Shown here in pieces: positions 1 to 9,606 of a stretch of 64,000 nucleotides of DNA. The translations under genes were made by a program, and so were the position numbers. The first letter of the stretch is position 1; each line of letters opens with the position of its first letter. Under the pieces are notes generated by a model. That model did no database searches and was not told where the DNA came from. It saw only the letters and a program-made list of their open reading frames with translations. Source of the DNA: Auriscalpium vulgare (Eukaryota; Basidiomycota; Agaricomycetes; Russulales; Auriscalpiaceae); the NCBI GenBank assembly GCA_019915015.1, contig JAHBBC010000015.1:1302001-1366000 (forward strand). Direction: 5' to 3'.

Positions 1-159
1 CTTCTGCTCATTCTCCTTCCGCCAGTTTGTCCTGCGCGCTATGCATTCGTTGACTTGGACAACGGTTTGCGAGCTGGCATTGCACGTGATCGTGTATCTG
101 ACATAAGGAAAGAGGTCCAGGAGGAGGCCATGGTCTCAGGTCTCATCGCCAGTGCCTAG
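1..159 (+). CDS. 3' end of an unidentified gene (cut by window edge)
   Basis: Frame 1 is open from the first base to a TAG at 157-159 and would encode about 52 residues, ending in a charged helical-looking stretch (..DIRKEVQEEAMVSGLIASA). A CAG at about 22-24 could be an intron acceptor, so the true exon may begin there. No family is recognisable. It could be chance reading frame; the support is only its openness and plausible amino-acid composition. Confidence 0.3.
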   Translation, partial: LLLILLPPVCPARYAFVDLDNGLRAGIARDRVSDIRKEVQEEAMVSGLIASA

Positions 160-271
160 TGCCTGTTGAGAGTCTCGGGGGCGGTCCACGGCGAATGCCG
201 AGTCCGCTGACATAAGTTGCGTCCACTTTCGTGTTGGGTCGTTTGCATTCAGTGTCTATCTCGCTGCGTCG

Positions 272-1131
272 ACCTCATCGTGCAAGTCAGCACACCACTG
301 TTGACGCCCGACGCCCCCCTGGGCAGTCATACAGATGATGCGAATGTTTGAAGCTTAAGTGTCTACTCTGCCTATCTCCCGGGCGTGCGTCATTGAAGCG
401 AGGCGAAGGTCTACCTCACGCTCACTCCGCCTGCGAGGCGTCTCCAAGCTGCCGTAGTACAGCGCTATCCATGGTGCAGGAGATAGTATGCGTGTATCGG
501 ATTCGGGGCGACGGGGATCGTACGGGAGGTGCTGTAGGAGACTTTTCAAGTCTGGTTCAGCTAGCCCTCTCCTGCTCGCGGTGACAGGAATGCTATGCAC
601 CAGGCTCACATCCTTCATTCGCTGCCAGGGTTCCCTAAAGATCATCTACCTGGCCGCGAGCCGTTCACATTGCACTCCTCGCTCCCACCTCGCTCTTCCA
701 CGCTACGACTCATCGAGCTTCGCTTGTCTTGTTGTTCAGTCGACGGATCACACGTTTCTGTGATGAAATCTCCACATGCGAATTCTCGCACCATTGTCTT
801 GTCGTCTTCGTTGTCTACGGCACCCATAATAGTAACACTACTCTGCATACTCGACTTGCGCTTGACGACACGTCTTGGGCTGTGCGAGAAGAGACCATCT
901 TGGAATGCCAGCCCGAGGCTGACTACTGTCTACTCGCGATTACCTTGACATTCGGTGACGCCGTCGTATAGTGTGCGAGTGCGCCGGTTGCTACTCTGCC
1001 CAACCGACGTGACCCTTTTGTGTTTGTCGGGTTTCCAATTTTCAATCTTGGTGCGTGATGACCCGCTTCCTGACCGACCCAGGACCGACCTCTCGTATTC
1101 GCAGACTTGAACAGCAATCATATTGGCCACC
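272..1131 (+). repeat. Conserved upstream block of B gene, copy 1
   Basis: This stretch upstream of the B gene at 1132 is repeated, with divergence, upstream of five other B genes (2490-3325, 3576-4424, 6060-6880, 15726-16561, 63594-64000). The outer edge starts with CCTCATCGTGCAAGTC. The last 250 bases before the start codon, containing GACGTGACC and TTTGTGT, are best conserved and probably hold the promoter and 5' leader. The distal half has short ORFs on both strands, but small indels break them between copies, so no gene is called. Confidence 0.6.
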
Positions 1132-1588
1132 ATGCGCGATTTCTACACCATATGTAACCCTGGGCCAGGCGTCCCCGAGAATCCTCCGGAACCAAAGAGT
1201 GAACCCAAGCCCATAGTCAGAGATCCCAATCCCGGGTTGACACCAGCTGAAGCTGAGCGTCTGGAGTTCTTAGAGGAAGGCACACGTAAGCCGTTCTCGG
1301 TTTGGTTGTTGAACTCCTGATAGACTTGAAGGACAAGGTTCTGGAAAGCTATTCGATGACAAGGGATGGCTGGTCTCGGAGGTTGGAGGGAAAGACCATT
1401 ACGAGGAGTACTCCGCTCTCTTGGCCAAGAGGTCCTCGGGGAAGGTCAAGCAGTCGCACGCCATCTTAGAGCCGGAGTTCATGGAATTGGCGTTCTCTCG
1501 TGCCGCGTGCGACCGAATGGCTCTCGAATGTTGGGAAATCATAGCTGCCATAAAGGAGCAACGGAGGAGAGCCGAGGGAACTAGCTAA
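1132..1588 (+). CDS. B-family protein, copy 1 (unknown function)
   Basis: Two exons (1132-1285, 1338-1588; donor GTAAGC, acceptor AAG) give 134 residues. I do not recognise the family. It begins MRDFYTICNPGPGVPE, then a Pro/Glu/Lys linker, then the shared block GLTPAEAERLEFLEE; exon 2 starts SGKLF, contains VGGKDHYEEYSALL and ends in a helical, charged tail with AFSRAACDRM, LECWEIIA and IKEQRRRAEGTS. No signal peptide or membrane segment is visible, so a cytosolic or nuclear protein is likely. The start is fixed by the ATG preceded by GCCACC and shared by the paralogues. It faces copy 2, with only remnants of its partner gene A between them. The intact frame in a locus where A is destroyed suggests B is retained or recently duplicated. 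Confidence 0.65.
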
Positions 1589-1973
1589 ATGTACCGTACG
1601 CTCGATTGCAATCGACATGATGTACATCGACTTCACATCTGTCCTCCTCGCATCGGTTGCAACCTCTGGCTTCTCTTCACCCTATATCGATTTGGGGGTA
1701 AGTTTCGTCTCCGCGATGACACCAAGGGGCACGTAGGGTCTGCGAACGGAACACTATCATTGAAGCTGGCAAGCTTATGTTCAATACTTTCGAGCCGAGA
1801 CAGATTTTCATCGATTGTCTCTCGGGAAGTTCGAAAATAAAGAAAGGACATGTCAGAGAGCTCGCACAGTCGGAGCAGACTTGGAAAGCGAAGCTACATT
1901 TGGAAGAGAAAGCAAGCAGGAATACGGTGCCGTTTGCGCGGAGCTTCAAGCAATGCGAGGAGGACGGATGTGA
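1589..1973 (+). pseudogene. A-gene remnants between two facing B genes
   Basis: From about 1610 to 1660 the sequence is the reverse complement of the A-gene 3' end. From about 1698 to 1973 it matches A in plus orientation: a scrap of the RLRDDTKGH unit, then the last exon down to its GGRM-stop at 1971-1973. The plus-strand last exon has lost 13 bases relative to the intact copy at 17094-17293, shifting the frame. The arrangement is what remains when two A/B modules in opposite orientation are joined and both A bodies are deleted. Confidence 0.6.
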
Positions 1974-2017
1974 AGTCGATGTAAGTCATGTCGATTGCAA
2001 CCGAACGTACGGTACAT

Positions 2018-2489
2018 TTAGCTAGTTCCCTCGGCTTTCCTCCGTTGCTCCTTTATGTCGGCTATGATCTCCCAACATTCGAGACATATTCGCTGGCACT
2101 CGGCACGGTCGAACGCCAGCTGTATGAACCGCGGCTCCGCCTGTTTCAACATGGCGCGTGACTGCTGGACCAACCCCGAGTAATTCTTATCCAAGAGAGC
2201 CCAGTACTCCTTCCAATGATCTCTCCCTCCAGCCTCCGAGACCAGCCATAAGCCTTCATAAAATAGCGTCCCCGAACCTGGTCCTCCGAGTCTGTCAGGA
2301 GTTCAACAAACACACCGAGAAGGGCTTACGTATGCTTTCCCGAAACCACTCCAGACGCTCAGCTTCGGCTGGTGTCAACCCGGCATTGGGATCGGTGACC
2401 ATGAGCTCATACTTGGGGTCACTCTTTGGCTCCGGAGGACTCTCGGGGACGCCTGGACCAGGGTTGCATATCGTGTAGAAATCGCGCAT
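2018..2489 (-). CDS. B-family protein, copy 2 (unknown function)
   Basis: Two exons on the minus strand (2489-2330, 2277-2018; donor GTAAGC, acceptor CAG) encode 139 residues. It has the family landmarks MRDFYTICNPGPGVPESPP, GLTPAEAERLEW, SGTLFYEGLWLVSEAGG, AFDRAECQRI and the ending EQRRKAEGTS. The reading frame also runs open upstream of the ATG, but that part is not conserved in other copies, so the start is placed at the shared MRDFY. The stop codon lies 45 bases from the remnant A stop, the tail-to-tail geometry seen at intact modules. Function unknown. Confidence 0.65.
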
Positions 2490-3325
2490 GGTGGCCACTA
2501 TGAGGTGCTGTTCAAGTCTGCGAATACAAGAGAGGTCAGTCCTGGGTCGGTCAGGAAGGGGGTTATCACGCACACAAATGGATGGTGTAGAGTGTTCAGT
2601 GGGGCTTGGCCGCGTCGAAGGACAGGCAGATAAGCCCGACAAATACAAAAAGGTCACGTCGGTTGGGCAAATAGTAGCAACCGGCGCGTACTCGCACAAC
2701 ATACGACGACTTACATCGAATGTCAAGGTGATCGCAAATAGACAATTAGCCTCGAGCTGGCAAGATGATCTTCTGGCACAGCCTAAGACATGTCGTCAAG
2801 CATGCAGAGAGGTCAGGCCTCAGGGCTATGCGTGCCGCGCGTCTCTGACAAGACAATTGAACAAGAATCCACATGTTCCTCGGGGGCGACATGGCCGGGC
2901 CATCACAAGGATGTGGGACTATTCTGAACAACATAGGAAGCGATGCTCGAGGATTCAGAGCGAAAGGGAGCGAGGAGGAAGGTGTGCCCTATGGAGGCCC
3001 GAGAGAGCAGGGGGGAACGCGCCGCAGTGTCATACAGCTTCAAAGCCTACAGATGATCACGGTGCGAACAATTCTGGCAGATGAAAACGTGAGCCTGGTG
3101 CGTACCATTCCCAACATTGCGCCGGGCAGAACAGGACATCTGAACTCACCATCGACAGTTTCCAACAACATCTCGCACATGACCACCACGTCGCCCCGAA
3201 TCTGATACTTGCATACGGCCTCCTGCGCCATGGATAGTGCTGCACTGGTAGCTTCGAGATGCGCCGCCGGCAGAGTGAGCGTGAGGTGGATTCACACTTC
3301 GCGCTAGATCCGTCGATGGTGAGGT
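2490..3325 (-). repeat. Conserved upstream block of B gene, copy 2
   Basis: Same block as at 272-1131, in inverted orientation. A plus-strand reading frame (EGTRRSVIQLQSL-like) is shared with the 6060-6880 copy and followed by a conserved GTGAGC donor-like site near 3092, but the downstream part is out of frame between copies. Bases 3326-3575, the join to the next block, hold no supported gene. Confidence 0.55.
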
Positions 3326-3575
3326 GGACGGGCAAGGCGCAACTTTGAATTCGACGGACGCGCGCACAGACAGCCGGTGGTGCGATGGTACATACCACGA
3401 GGGTGTCTGTGTAGGAAAGTATTTCTTTGTTGCGCGGGCAGGCGGTGAGATGGAGAAAGGAAGACAGATCTCGATGAATGTAGCGAGGCATCATGCATCG
3501 ACGGCGACCGCCGCGGTTCGTTCCCGTCTTTCTCACAGCGAGCAGCACTTCGCGGCATGAATTGGGAGAACGTCC

Positions 3576-4424
3576 CCCTCATCGTGCAAGTCGGCACACT
3601 ATTTGACGCCCAACGCCCCTCCTGGGTCAGACAGATGATTCTGAGCCTTGCGAAGGTTTGTATACTCTGCCTGCCTCCCGGCCGTCCTCAAACGAGGCGA
3701 AGGTCTACCTCACGCTTACTCAGCCTACGATGCGTCTCCAAGCTACCAGTACAGCGCTATCCATGGTGCAGGAGGCCGTATGCCTGTATCGGTTTGGGGG
3801 CGGCGACGGAGATCGTGCGGCAGGGACTATGCATCTGTGGTGCGTTCAGCTAGCCTCTCCTGCCCGCAATGCTATGCACACCAGGCTCACATTCTCCAGG
3901 GCTCCCAAAAGATCATCTACTGGCCGCGACGACTGCACTCCTCGCTCCCACCTCGCTCCCACCTGGCTCTTCCACGCTACGACTCATCGAGCTTCGCTTA
4001 ATTGTTGTTCAAAAAGCCGACGGCCACGTTTCTGTGATAGTATCTCCACATGCGAATTCTTGCTCCATTGTCTTGTCGTCGTCTCTGTCTACATAATATC
4101 AACCCTGCTCTGCACGCTTGACTTGCGCTTGACGACACGTCTTAAGCTGTGCCAGAAGATCATCTTGCCAGCTCAAGGCTGACTGTTCACTCGCGATTAC
4201 CTTAACAATGAAGTCGTCGTATATTGTGCGAGTGCGCTGGTTGCTCTTCTGCCCAACCGACGTGACCTTTTTGTGTTTGTCGGGTTTATCTGCCCGTCCT
4301 TTGACGCGACCAAGCCCCACTGAACACACTTCAACATCCAACCTTTGTGCGTGATACACACCTTTTTGACCAATCTAATCTCTTTTGATATCCGCAGACT
4401 TGAGCAGCACCTCATATTGATACC
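3576..4424 (+). repeat. Conserved upstream block of B gene, copy 3
   Basis: Starts with CCTCATCGTGCAAGTC like copy 1 and runs to the B start codon at 4425. The B-proximal 230 bases are nearly the same as in copies 1, 2, 4 and 5 (CGTATATTGTGCGAGTGCG, CTGCCCAACCGACGTGACC). Probable promoter and leader; no gene supported. Confidence 0.55.
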
Positions 4425-4898
4425 ATGCGCGACTTCTACACGATATGCAACCCTGGGCCAGGCGTCCCCAAGAGTCCTCCGGAGCCAAAGAGTGTACCAC
4501 CGAGGGTTGAGCACATAGTTGAAGATCCCAATGCTGGGTTGACACCTGCCGAAGTTGAGCGTCTGAAATTCATTGAGGAAGCCATACGTATGTCTATCTT
4601 GATGTATCTGTTAAATTCCTGACTGACTAGTCGAGGACCAGATGCGGGGAAGTTATTTCATGACGGCACGTGCCTGGTCTCGAAGGTCGGAGGGAAAGAT
4701 CATAATTGGGAGTACTGGGCTCTCTTGCAAAAGCGTGACTTGGGGCGGATTGAGCAGAAAGAAGCCATGATGGAAGAGATGCACAAGAGGATCTTGCAAT
4801 TGGCGTTCGATCGTGCCGAATGCGACCGAATAAATCTCGAATGCTGGGAGCACATAGCCGCCATAAAGCAGGAGCGGATGGGAGGCAAGGAACACTAG
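4425..4898 (+). CDS. B-family protein, copy 3 (unknown function)
   Basis: Two exons (4425-4587, 4642-4898; donor GTATGT, acceptor CAG) encode 139 residues. It carries the family start MRDFYTICNPGPGVPKSPP, the block GLTPAEVERLKFIEEA, then AGKLFHDG, KVGGKDHNWEYWALLQK, AFDRAECDRI, LECWEHIAAIKQERM. The C-terminus (GGKEH) differs from the RAEGTS ending of copies 1, 2, 4 and 5, and the stop is a different codon about one residue earlier. The frame is intact and the substitutions are spread through the protein, so this is a diverged paralogue rather than a fresh duplicate. Unknown function. Confidence 0.65.
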
Positions 4899-5552
4899 CT
4901 GAATGTACGCTCGGCGATTGCGTCCTCATAATTGACATCTACACATCGCTTGCAACCTCGCGAAGATGGCTGCGTGTTCCCCTTTTGGTGTCACGGTGGC
5001 TCTCCTCTTCACAACGGAGCCTCGTCTTTTTAACCGATATCTTGGTTCGACTGCGCGATTTGTATCATATTGATCATGTTATCCGGATGTTGCTCTTCGA
5101 GAGATTCTGTTTCCTTGACCCGCTGCACGAGTGGATGAACTTGCTTCTCGCCTCAAAATGTTGGCACATAAGTCTACGGATGGACGCTGAGCTCAAAGGC
5201 TATTACAGAAAGATTGCAACTATATCGATTCGGGCCCGGGGGATAAGTTTCGTCTCCGCGATGACACCAAGGGGCACGTAGGGTCTGCGAACGGAACGCT
5301 ATCAAAGCTGGCAACAATACTTCTGAGCCGAGACAGATGTTTATTAATTGCCTCTCGGTGCAGCGGTCGATGTATTAAGAGAGATCAACGAGCAAACTTC
5401 GAAAATAAAGGAAGAACATGCCAGAGAGCTCGCACAGTCGGAGCAGACTTGGAAAGCGAAGCTACAGTTGGAAGAGAAGAGCCATTGGGAAACCAAGCAG
5501 AAACACGGTGCCGTTTGCGCGGAGCTTCAAGCAATGCGAGGAGGACGGATGT
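4899..5552 (+). pseudogene. A-gene remnants, second facing-pair locus
   Basis: About 5085-5180 matches the minus-strand intact A gene at 17258-17350, so it is an A remnant on the minus strand. About 5245-5330 is the RLRDDTKGH unit in plus orientation. The last A exon at 5363-5554 (plus) is undamaged: after a GTGCAG acceptor it reads a coiled coil with ARELAQSEQTWKAKLQLEEK and ends CAELQAMRGGRM-stop. The long disordered N-terminal part of A is missing, so no full protein can be made. Confidence 0.6.
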
Positions 5553-5596
5553 GAAGTCGATGTACATCGTCAATTGCAATCGAACGTACGGTACAT

Positions 5597-6059
5597 TTAG
5601 CTAGTTCCCTCGGCTCTCCTCCGTTGCTCCTTTATGTCGGCTATGATCTCCCAACATTCGAGATTCATTCGGTCGCACGCGGCACGGTCGAACGCCATTT
5701 CCAAGAGCTCCTGTCTCAAGATGGCGTATCCCTCCTTGACCATCCCCGAGTACTTCTTGTCCAAGAGAGCGCAGTACTCTTTGCAGTGATCTGTCCCTCC
5801 AGCCTCCGAGACAAGCCATAAGCCTTCATAAAATAGCTTCCCCGAACCTGGTCCTCCGAGTCTGTCAGGAATTTGATACACACACCGAGAAGGGCTTACG
5901 TATGCCTTCCTCAAACCACTCCAGACGCTCAGCTTCGGCTGGTGTCAACCCGGCGTTGGGATCGCTGACCATGGGCTCATACTTGGGTTCACTCTTTGGC
6001 TCCGGAGGACTCTCGGGGACGCCGGGACCAGGATTGCAAATGGTGTAGAAGTCGTGCAT
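5597..6059 (-). CDS. B-family protein, copy 4 (unknown function)
   Basis: Two minus-strand exons (6059-5900, 5847-5597; donor GTAAGC, acceptor CAG) encode 136 residues. The sequence is very close to copy 2 (same LFYEGLWLVSEAGG block and RAEGTS end), which suggests that the two B+/B- pairs arose by duplication of a pair. The stop codon is about 42 bases from the stop of the surviving A last exon on the other strand, preserving the tail-to-tail arrangement. Function unknown. Confidence 0.65.
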
Positions 6060-6880
6060 GTTGCTAGGTGCTGGACAAGTCTGCGAATTCGAGGGGTCAG
6101 TCTTGGGTCGGTCAGGAAGCCGGTATCACGCACAAAAGATAGGAAGTTGGAGAGTGTTCAGTGGGGCGCGGCCGCGTCGAAGGACAGGCAGATAAAGCCG
6201 ACAAACACAAAAGGGTCACGTCGGTTGGGCAGAGTAGCAACCGGCGCAGTCGCACAATATACGACGGCTTCATCGAATGTCAAGGTGATAGCGAGAAGAC
6301 AGTCAGCCTGGAGATGACAAGAGGACCTTTCGGCACAGCCTAAGACGTGTCGTCAAGCATGCAGAGAGGTTAGGGCTATGCGTGTCGCGCGTCTGTGACA
6401 AGACAATTGAACGAAAATCCACATGTTCCTCGGGGTGATATCATGGCCAGTTCATCACAAAAAAGAGGGATGCGTCGACATTCGTGAACAACAAAACAAG
6501 CGACGCTCTAGGATTCAGAGCGAAAGGGAGCGAGGAGGACGGTGTGCAGTGCCCGAGAGAACAGGAGGGAACGCGCCGCAGTGTCATACAGCTTCAAAGC
6601 CTACAGATGATCTTGTTGCGGCCTATCCTGGCAGATGAGAACGTGAGCCAGGTGCGTACCATTCCCAACATTGCGCCGGGCAGAACAGGACCGTGAACTC
6701 ACCAAGACGGTTCCCAACAACACCTCCCGCACGATCCCCACCAATTGTGCCCCGCCTTCGATGAACTCCTACGCCCGGGACACCTCTGCAGTAGCTTATA
6801 GAGTGCCGCAGGCAGGCCAAGCGTGAGGTGGATTGAGTCAGACTTCGCTAGAGTGCCAACTTGCAGTGTGAGGTGGAGAC
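6060..6880 (-). repeat. Conserved upstream block of B gene, copy 4
   Basis: Inverted copy of the B upstream block. It shares the stretch around GGATTCAGAGCGAAAGGGAG with copy 2 and ends near 6878 in a degenerate form of the outer edge motif. No gene supported. Confidence 0.55.
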
Positions 6881-7820
6881 CGGGTCATTTGCGCCTTGGC
6901 ACTCGGCCCTTCAGTAAGCCGGCTGCCGGGTTCCTCCGCCGCTGGCGCGCGTGGCACCAAGTCACTATGATCTAATCGGATCGCTCACTGGCAACCACCA
7001 CAAATAATACCCCAGACGCTGCCTTGCCTATCTATAGAGAGGTAAGCTCAGCCCCTATAAAACCCTCACACCACACTGCTCTTACCTCATGAGAGACGAC
7101 GAAGTCGTGTTCGAGCGCGGCGGCAGGGAATCATCAGTGCATCTGCCATTCTAGTAGGTCTACGTTTCCTTACTGTACTCCTCTCCGTCACTGACCGTAG
7201 TCGGCGCATGGTCCCTAGGGGTCCTTCAATATCATAGATGCAATGGCCGCGTTGCCCGTCCAGATCCGAAGGCGTACATATAGATCCACAGCCTTGAACT
7301 CGACAACACGAGGTCACGGTGTCGCCAAGCATGAAGGCTGAACACGGGGTCACCGGTCACCAGTGTCGCCGGGAAAGACCAACATCCGGCTAGCTAAGCT
7401 TCTAATCTACTCATCTTTTCTGGCCAGAGCTACCGAAGATGCAGCAGGTGAGTTAAAGCCTCTTCTGAGTCGCACATTGTGGCCGTTGCTACAGCGCCCA
7501 CTGTATTCCACAGAGTACCTATGTGTACTGTTTTACTGCTTCTCCTGGTGACTGGGCGACTATGATCAAACGTCGTCTGTGTTGTGCGCAAAGTTGGCGC
7601 AGAATATTTATGCCGCATCGCCATCAGTTTTTATCTATGTGATATTGGTCAATGGTATCCAGCATCCATGCGGCACTCAATTTAAATGGCCTAGGACTCT
7701 AGGTACACTCGGTCTACATCTCACAACCGACTATTGAGTCAAATCAACACCCCGCTCCCGCAACATGCGGAGAGTGGGGCACTTCGCCGTAGTTCAAGAC
7801 GCCAAGCCCATCGCCATCAG
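6881..7820. other. Intergenic, nothing recognised
   Basis: Between the last B upstream block and the promoter of the repeat-peptide gene. ORFs are short, lack homology I can recognise and have no splice pattern. The 3' part is presumably promoter of the 7906 gene. Confidence 0.4.
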
Positions 7821-7828
7821 TATAAATA
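7821..7828 (+). promoter_or_regulatory. TATA box of repeat-peptide gene
   Basis: TATAAATA lies 78 bases upstream of the ATG at 7906, a usual distance for a fungal TATA box with a short leader. It suggests a regulated, strongly expressed gene. Confidence 0.55.
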
Positions 7829-7905
7829 CAACACGTCTTGCGCCATCCGTACCCTCAGCTCGTTTGCTCTCCACATCTCACAACCATCTCATACCTTCAC
7901 TAGAA

Positions 7906-8416
7906 ATGCGTTTCGTCGCTACATTCGTGACGCTCGCTCTTACCGCTGCGTTCGTTCCCGCATATGCTGCGCCCGCCGATTTGAGGTGAGTATTTTCGCT
8001 GTTGCCTCCGTACGTGCTTTGCTCACATGTCACCTTCTGCACGTAGCCTCCGCCAGGAGAGTCCCGACATCATTCCTGCGGGTAATTGGCGTCGCGGCGA
8101 CAGCCCGGCCATCATTCCTGCGGGCAACTGGCGTCGCGGCGAGGCCAACCCCGACATCATTCCTGCGGGCAACTGGCGTCGCGGCGAGGCCAGCCCCGAC
8201 ATCATCCCTGCGGGCAACTGGCGTCGCGGCGAGGTCAGCCCCGACATCGTTCCTGCGGGCAACTGGCGTCGCGGCGAGGCCAGCCCCGACATCATCCCTG
8301 CGGGCAACTGGCGTCGCCGCGAGGTCAGCCCCGACATCATCCCTGCGGGCAACTGGCGTCGCGGCGAGGTCAGCCCCGACATCATTCCTGCGGGCAATTG
8401 GCGTCGCGATGTCTAG
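7906..8416 (+). CDS. Secreted Kex2-type repeat peptide precursor
   Basis: Two exons (7906-7985, 8047-8416; donor GTGAGT, acceptor TAG) encode 149 residues. Residues 1-21 are a signal peptide (MRFVATFVTLALTAAFVPAYA, cleavage before AP). After a short leader come eight copies of a unit whose core is PDIIPAGNW followed by RR; units 3-8 are exactly 15 residues, unit 2 is 14. Variable positions are G/R1, A/V3, S/N4 and I/V8; IPAGNWRR-type ends are almost invariant. The protein ends RRDV. Dibasic RR after each unit is the recognition pattern of the Golgi protease Kex2, so the likely products are 12-13-residue peptides ending in Trp (for example GEASPDIIPAGNW). The architecture is that of fungal Kex2-processed repeat proteins, alpha-factor-type and Rep1-like precursors. 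No CaaX end, so it is not a typical basidiomycete lipopeptide pheromone. No UstY-type oxidase gene is nearby, which argues against, but does not exclude, a dikaritin-type RiPP. Confidence 0.85.
8057..8407 (+). repeat. 45-bp coding tandem repeat, 8 units
   Basis: Units at 8057-8095 (partial first unit), 8096-8137 (42 bp), then 45-bp units starting at 8138, 8183, 8228, 8273, 8318 and 8363. Units differ mostly at single codons. The period keeps several reading frames open, which explains the long repetitive shadow ORFs on both strands. Confidence 0.9.
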
Positions 8417-9606
8417 ACTCGGAGGGCTGAGTGATAGGCGAAGTCGAGTTCGTGGGGTTGGATGTAGGACGTCGATGGATCGCACGCTGTGATGAAATAC
8501 TCTTCAATGTATCGTGTTAGTTGATGATGTCAATGTGTTGCCAGCGGCAGACTCGAAAAGCTTTACATACCTCCACAGTGCCATCGCTCGGCTTCGCCTG
8601 GTATTAGCCCAGCATCCGGATCTCGGACTAAGATTCGGTAGAATTACGGCAGCCTACGAAGGATGCACAAGGAAATGCGCCACTGTGAAATCACCTGAGG
8701 ATGTGCGCTAAGTGCGTAGTAGCATTCCATTTCCCCGGGCGGCAGGGCTGAGCACAACGGAAGATGCGGAGTGCGATAGGCCGAGTCAAAATTGCACAGC
8801 ACAGTAGTGTGCTACTTGGTATGTTGCTCGAGTGCTGGCACTTGAAATGAAGCTTGAAATCCAAATCTACGCCGTCTATATTGGCACTCACCATTGCCAC
8901 CAAACACGTTCCCCACCACGCCGCCAAACTACGGCTCCTTCACAGTATCGGATGCTGGTCTAGACGCGATGGCTCTAAGACTTGATACGTATCCGCGCAT
9001 ATGAGTCGTCATAAAGGTAGATGCCAGCATGCGGGGGCTATGGTGGCGGGAGGAGGGAGGTTAACATGAAGTAAGTATACTATTCGGCGGGGCCGCCCGG
9101 GCCGCGGCCGAACCTCTTCTCGATGCTTGGACATCGATCATCGTATGCAGTACTGTAAATGAGAGGGTATATGCAGCACGTTACAGCTCGCTGTCACACC
9201 TATTTGCGCTTCTGTACGCGTACGCGCAGTATTGGTCAATGTGTGGCAGCAGCCTGTGGCCATGGCTGTTGTGTTGCGCAGAATCAAAGATCTATCAATT
9301 TTCAAAGCAGAATACAAGAATGCATGCGGTATAAGTACAACTCAAGAGACTAGATGAGACTGACGTCTTGTCTTGCAATTCGACGGATTCATGTACTAAT
9401 ACTGTTCGTGAGAAGGGCGGGGGAAGGGGGGTCAATGGTTCAAACACTGTGGAGCTAGAGTACAAGATATCCGTGTAATATATTTACAATATTGATGATA
9501 ACGAACTGTAGACACAGGTTATAAGGTGATGACATAGAGAAGAGGCATCGAGACGTACCTAGCAGAGCGCCGCACGCAAAGCAAATCAGCACAGCATCAA
9601 TACATT
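8417..9606. other. Intergenic, nothing recognised
   Basis: Contains the 3' flanks of two convergent genes (peptide precursor on plus, 868-residue protein on minus). AT-rich stretches and a GGGGGAAGGGGGG-like run near 9415; no supported gene. Confidence 0.4.

Noticed and set aside
355..645. 96-codon ORF in the B upstream block (MKDVSLVHSIPV...)
   Set aside because: Only parts match in other copies, and in different frames; a donor-like GTGAGC sits inside it. Not enough for a gene call.
8057..8407. Regular repeats that might suggest a CRISPR-like array
   Set aside because: No unique spacers; the repeats are contiguous coding units in a eukaryotic gene.
8030..8485. Long repetitive ORFs on the minus strand (ATPVARRDDVGAD repeats)
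   Set aside because: Shadow of the 45-bp coding repeat; no start context, signal peptide or splice site, while the plus strand has all of these.
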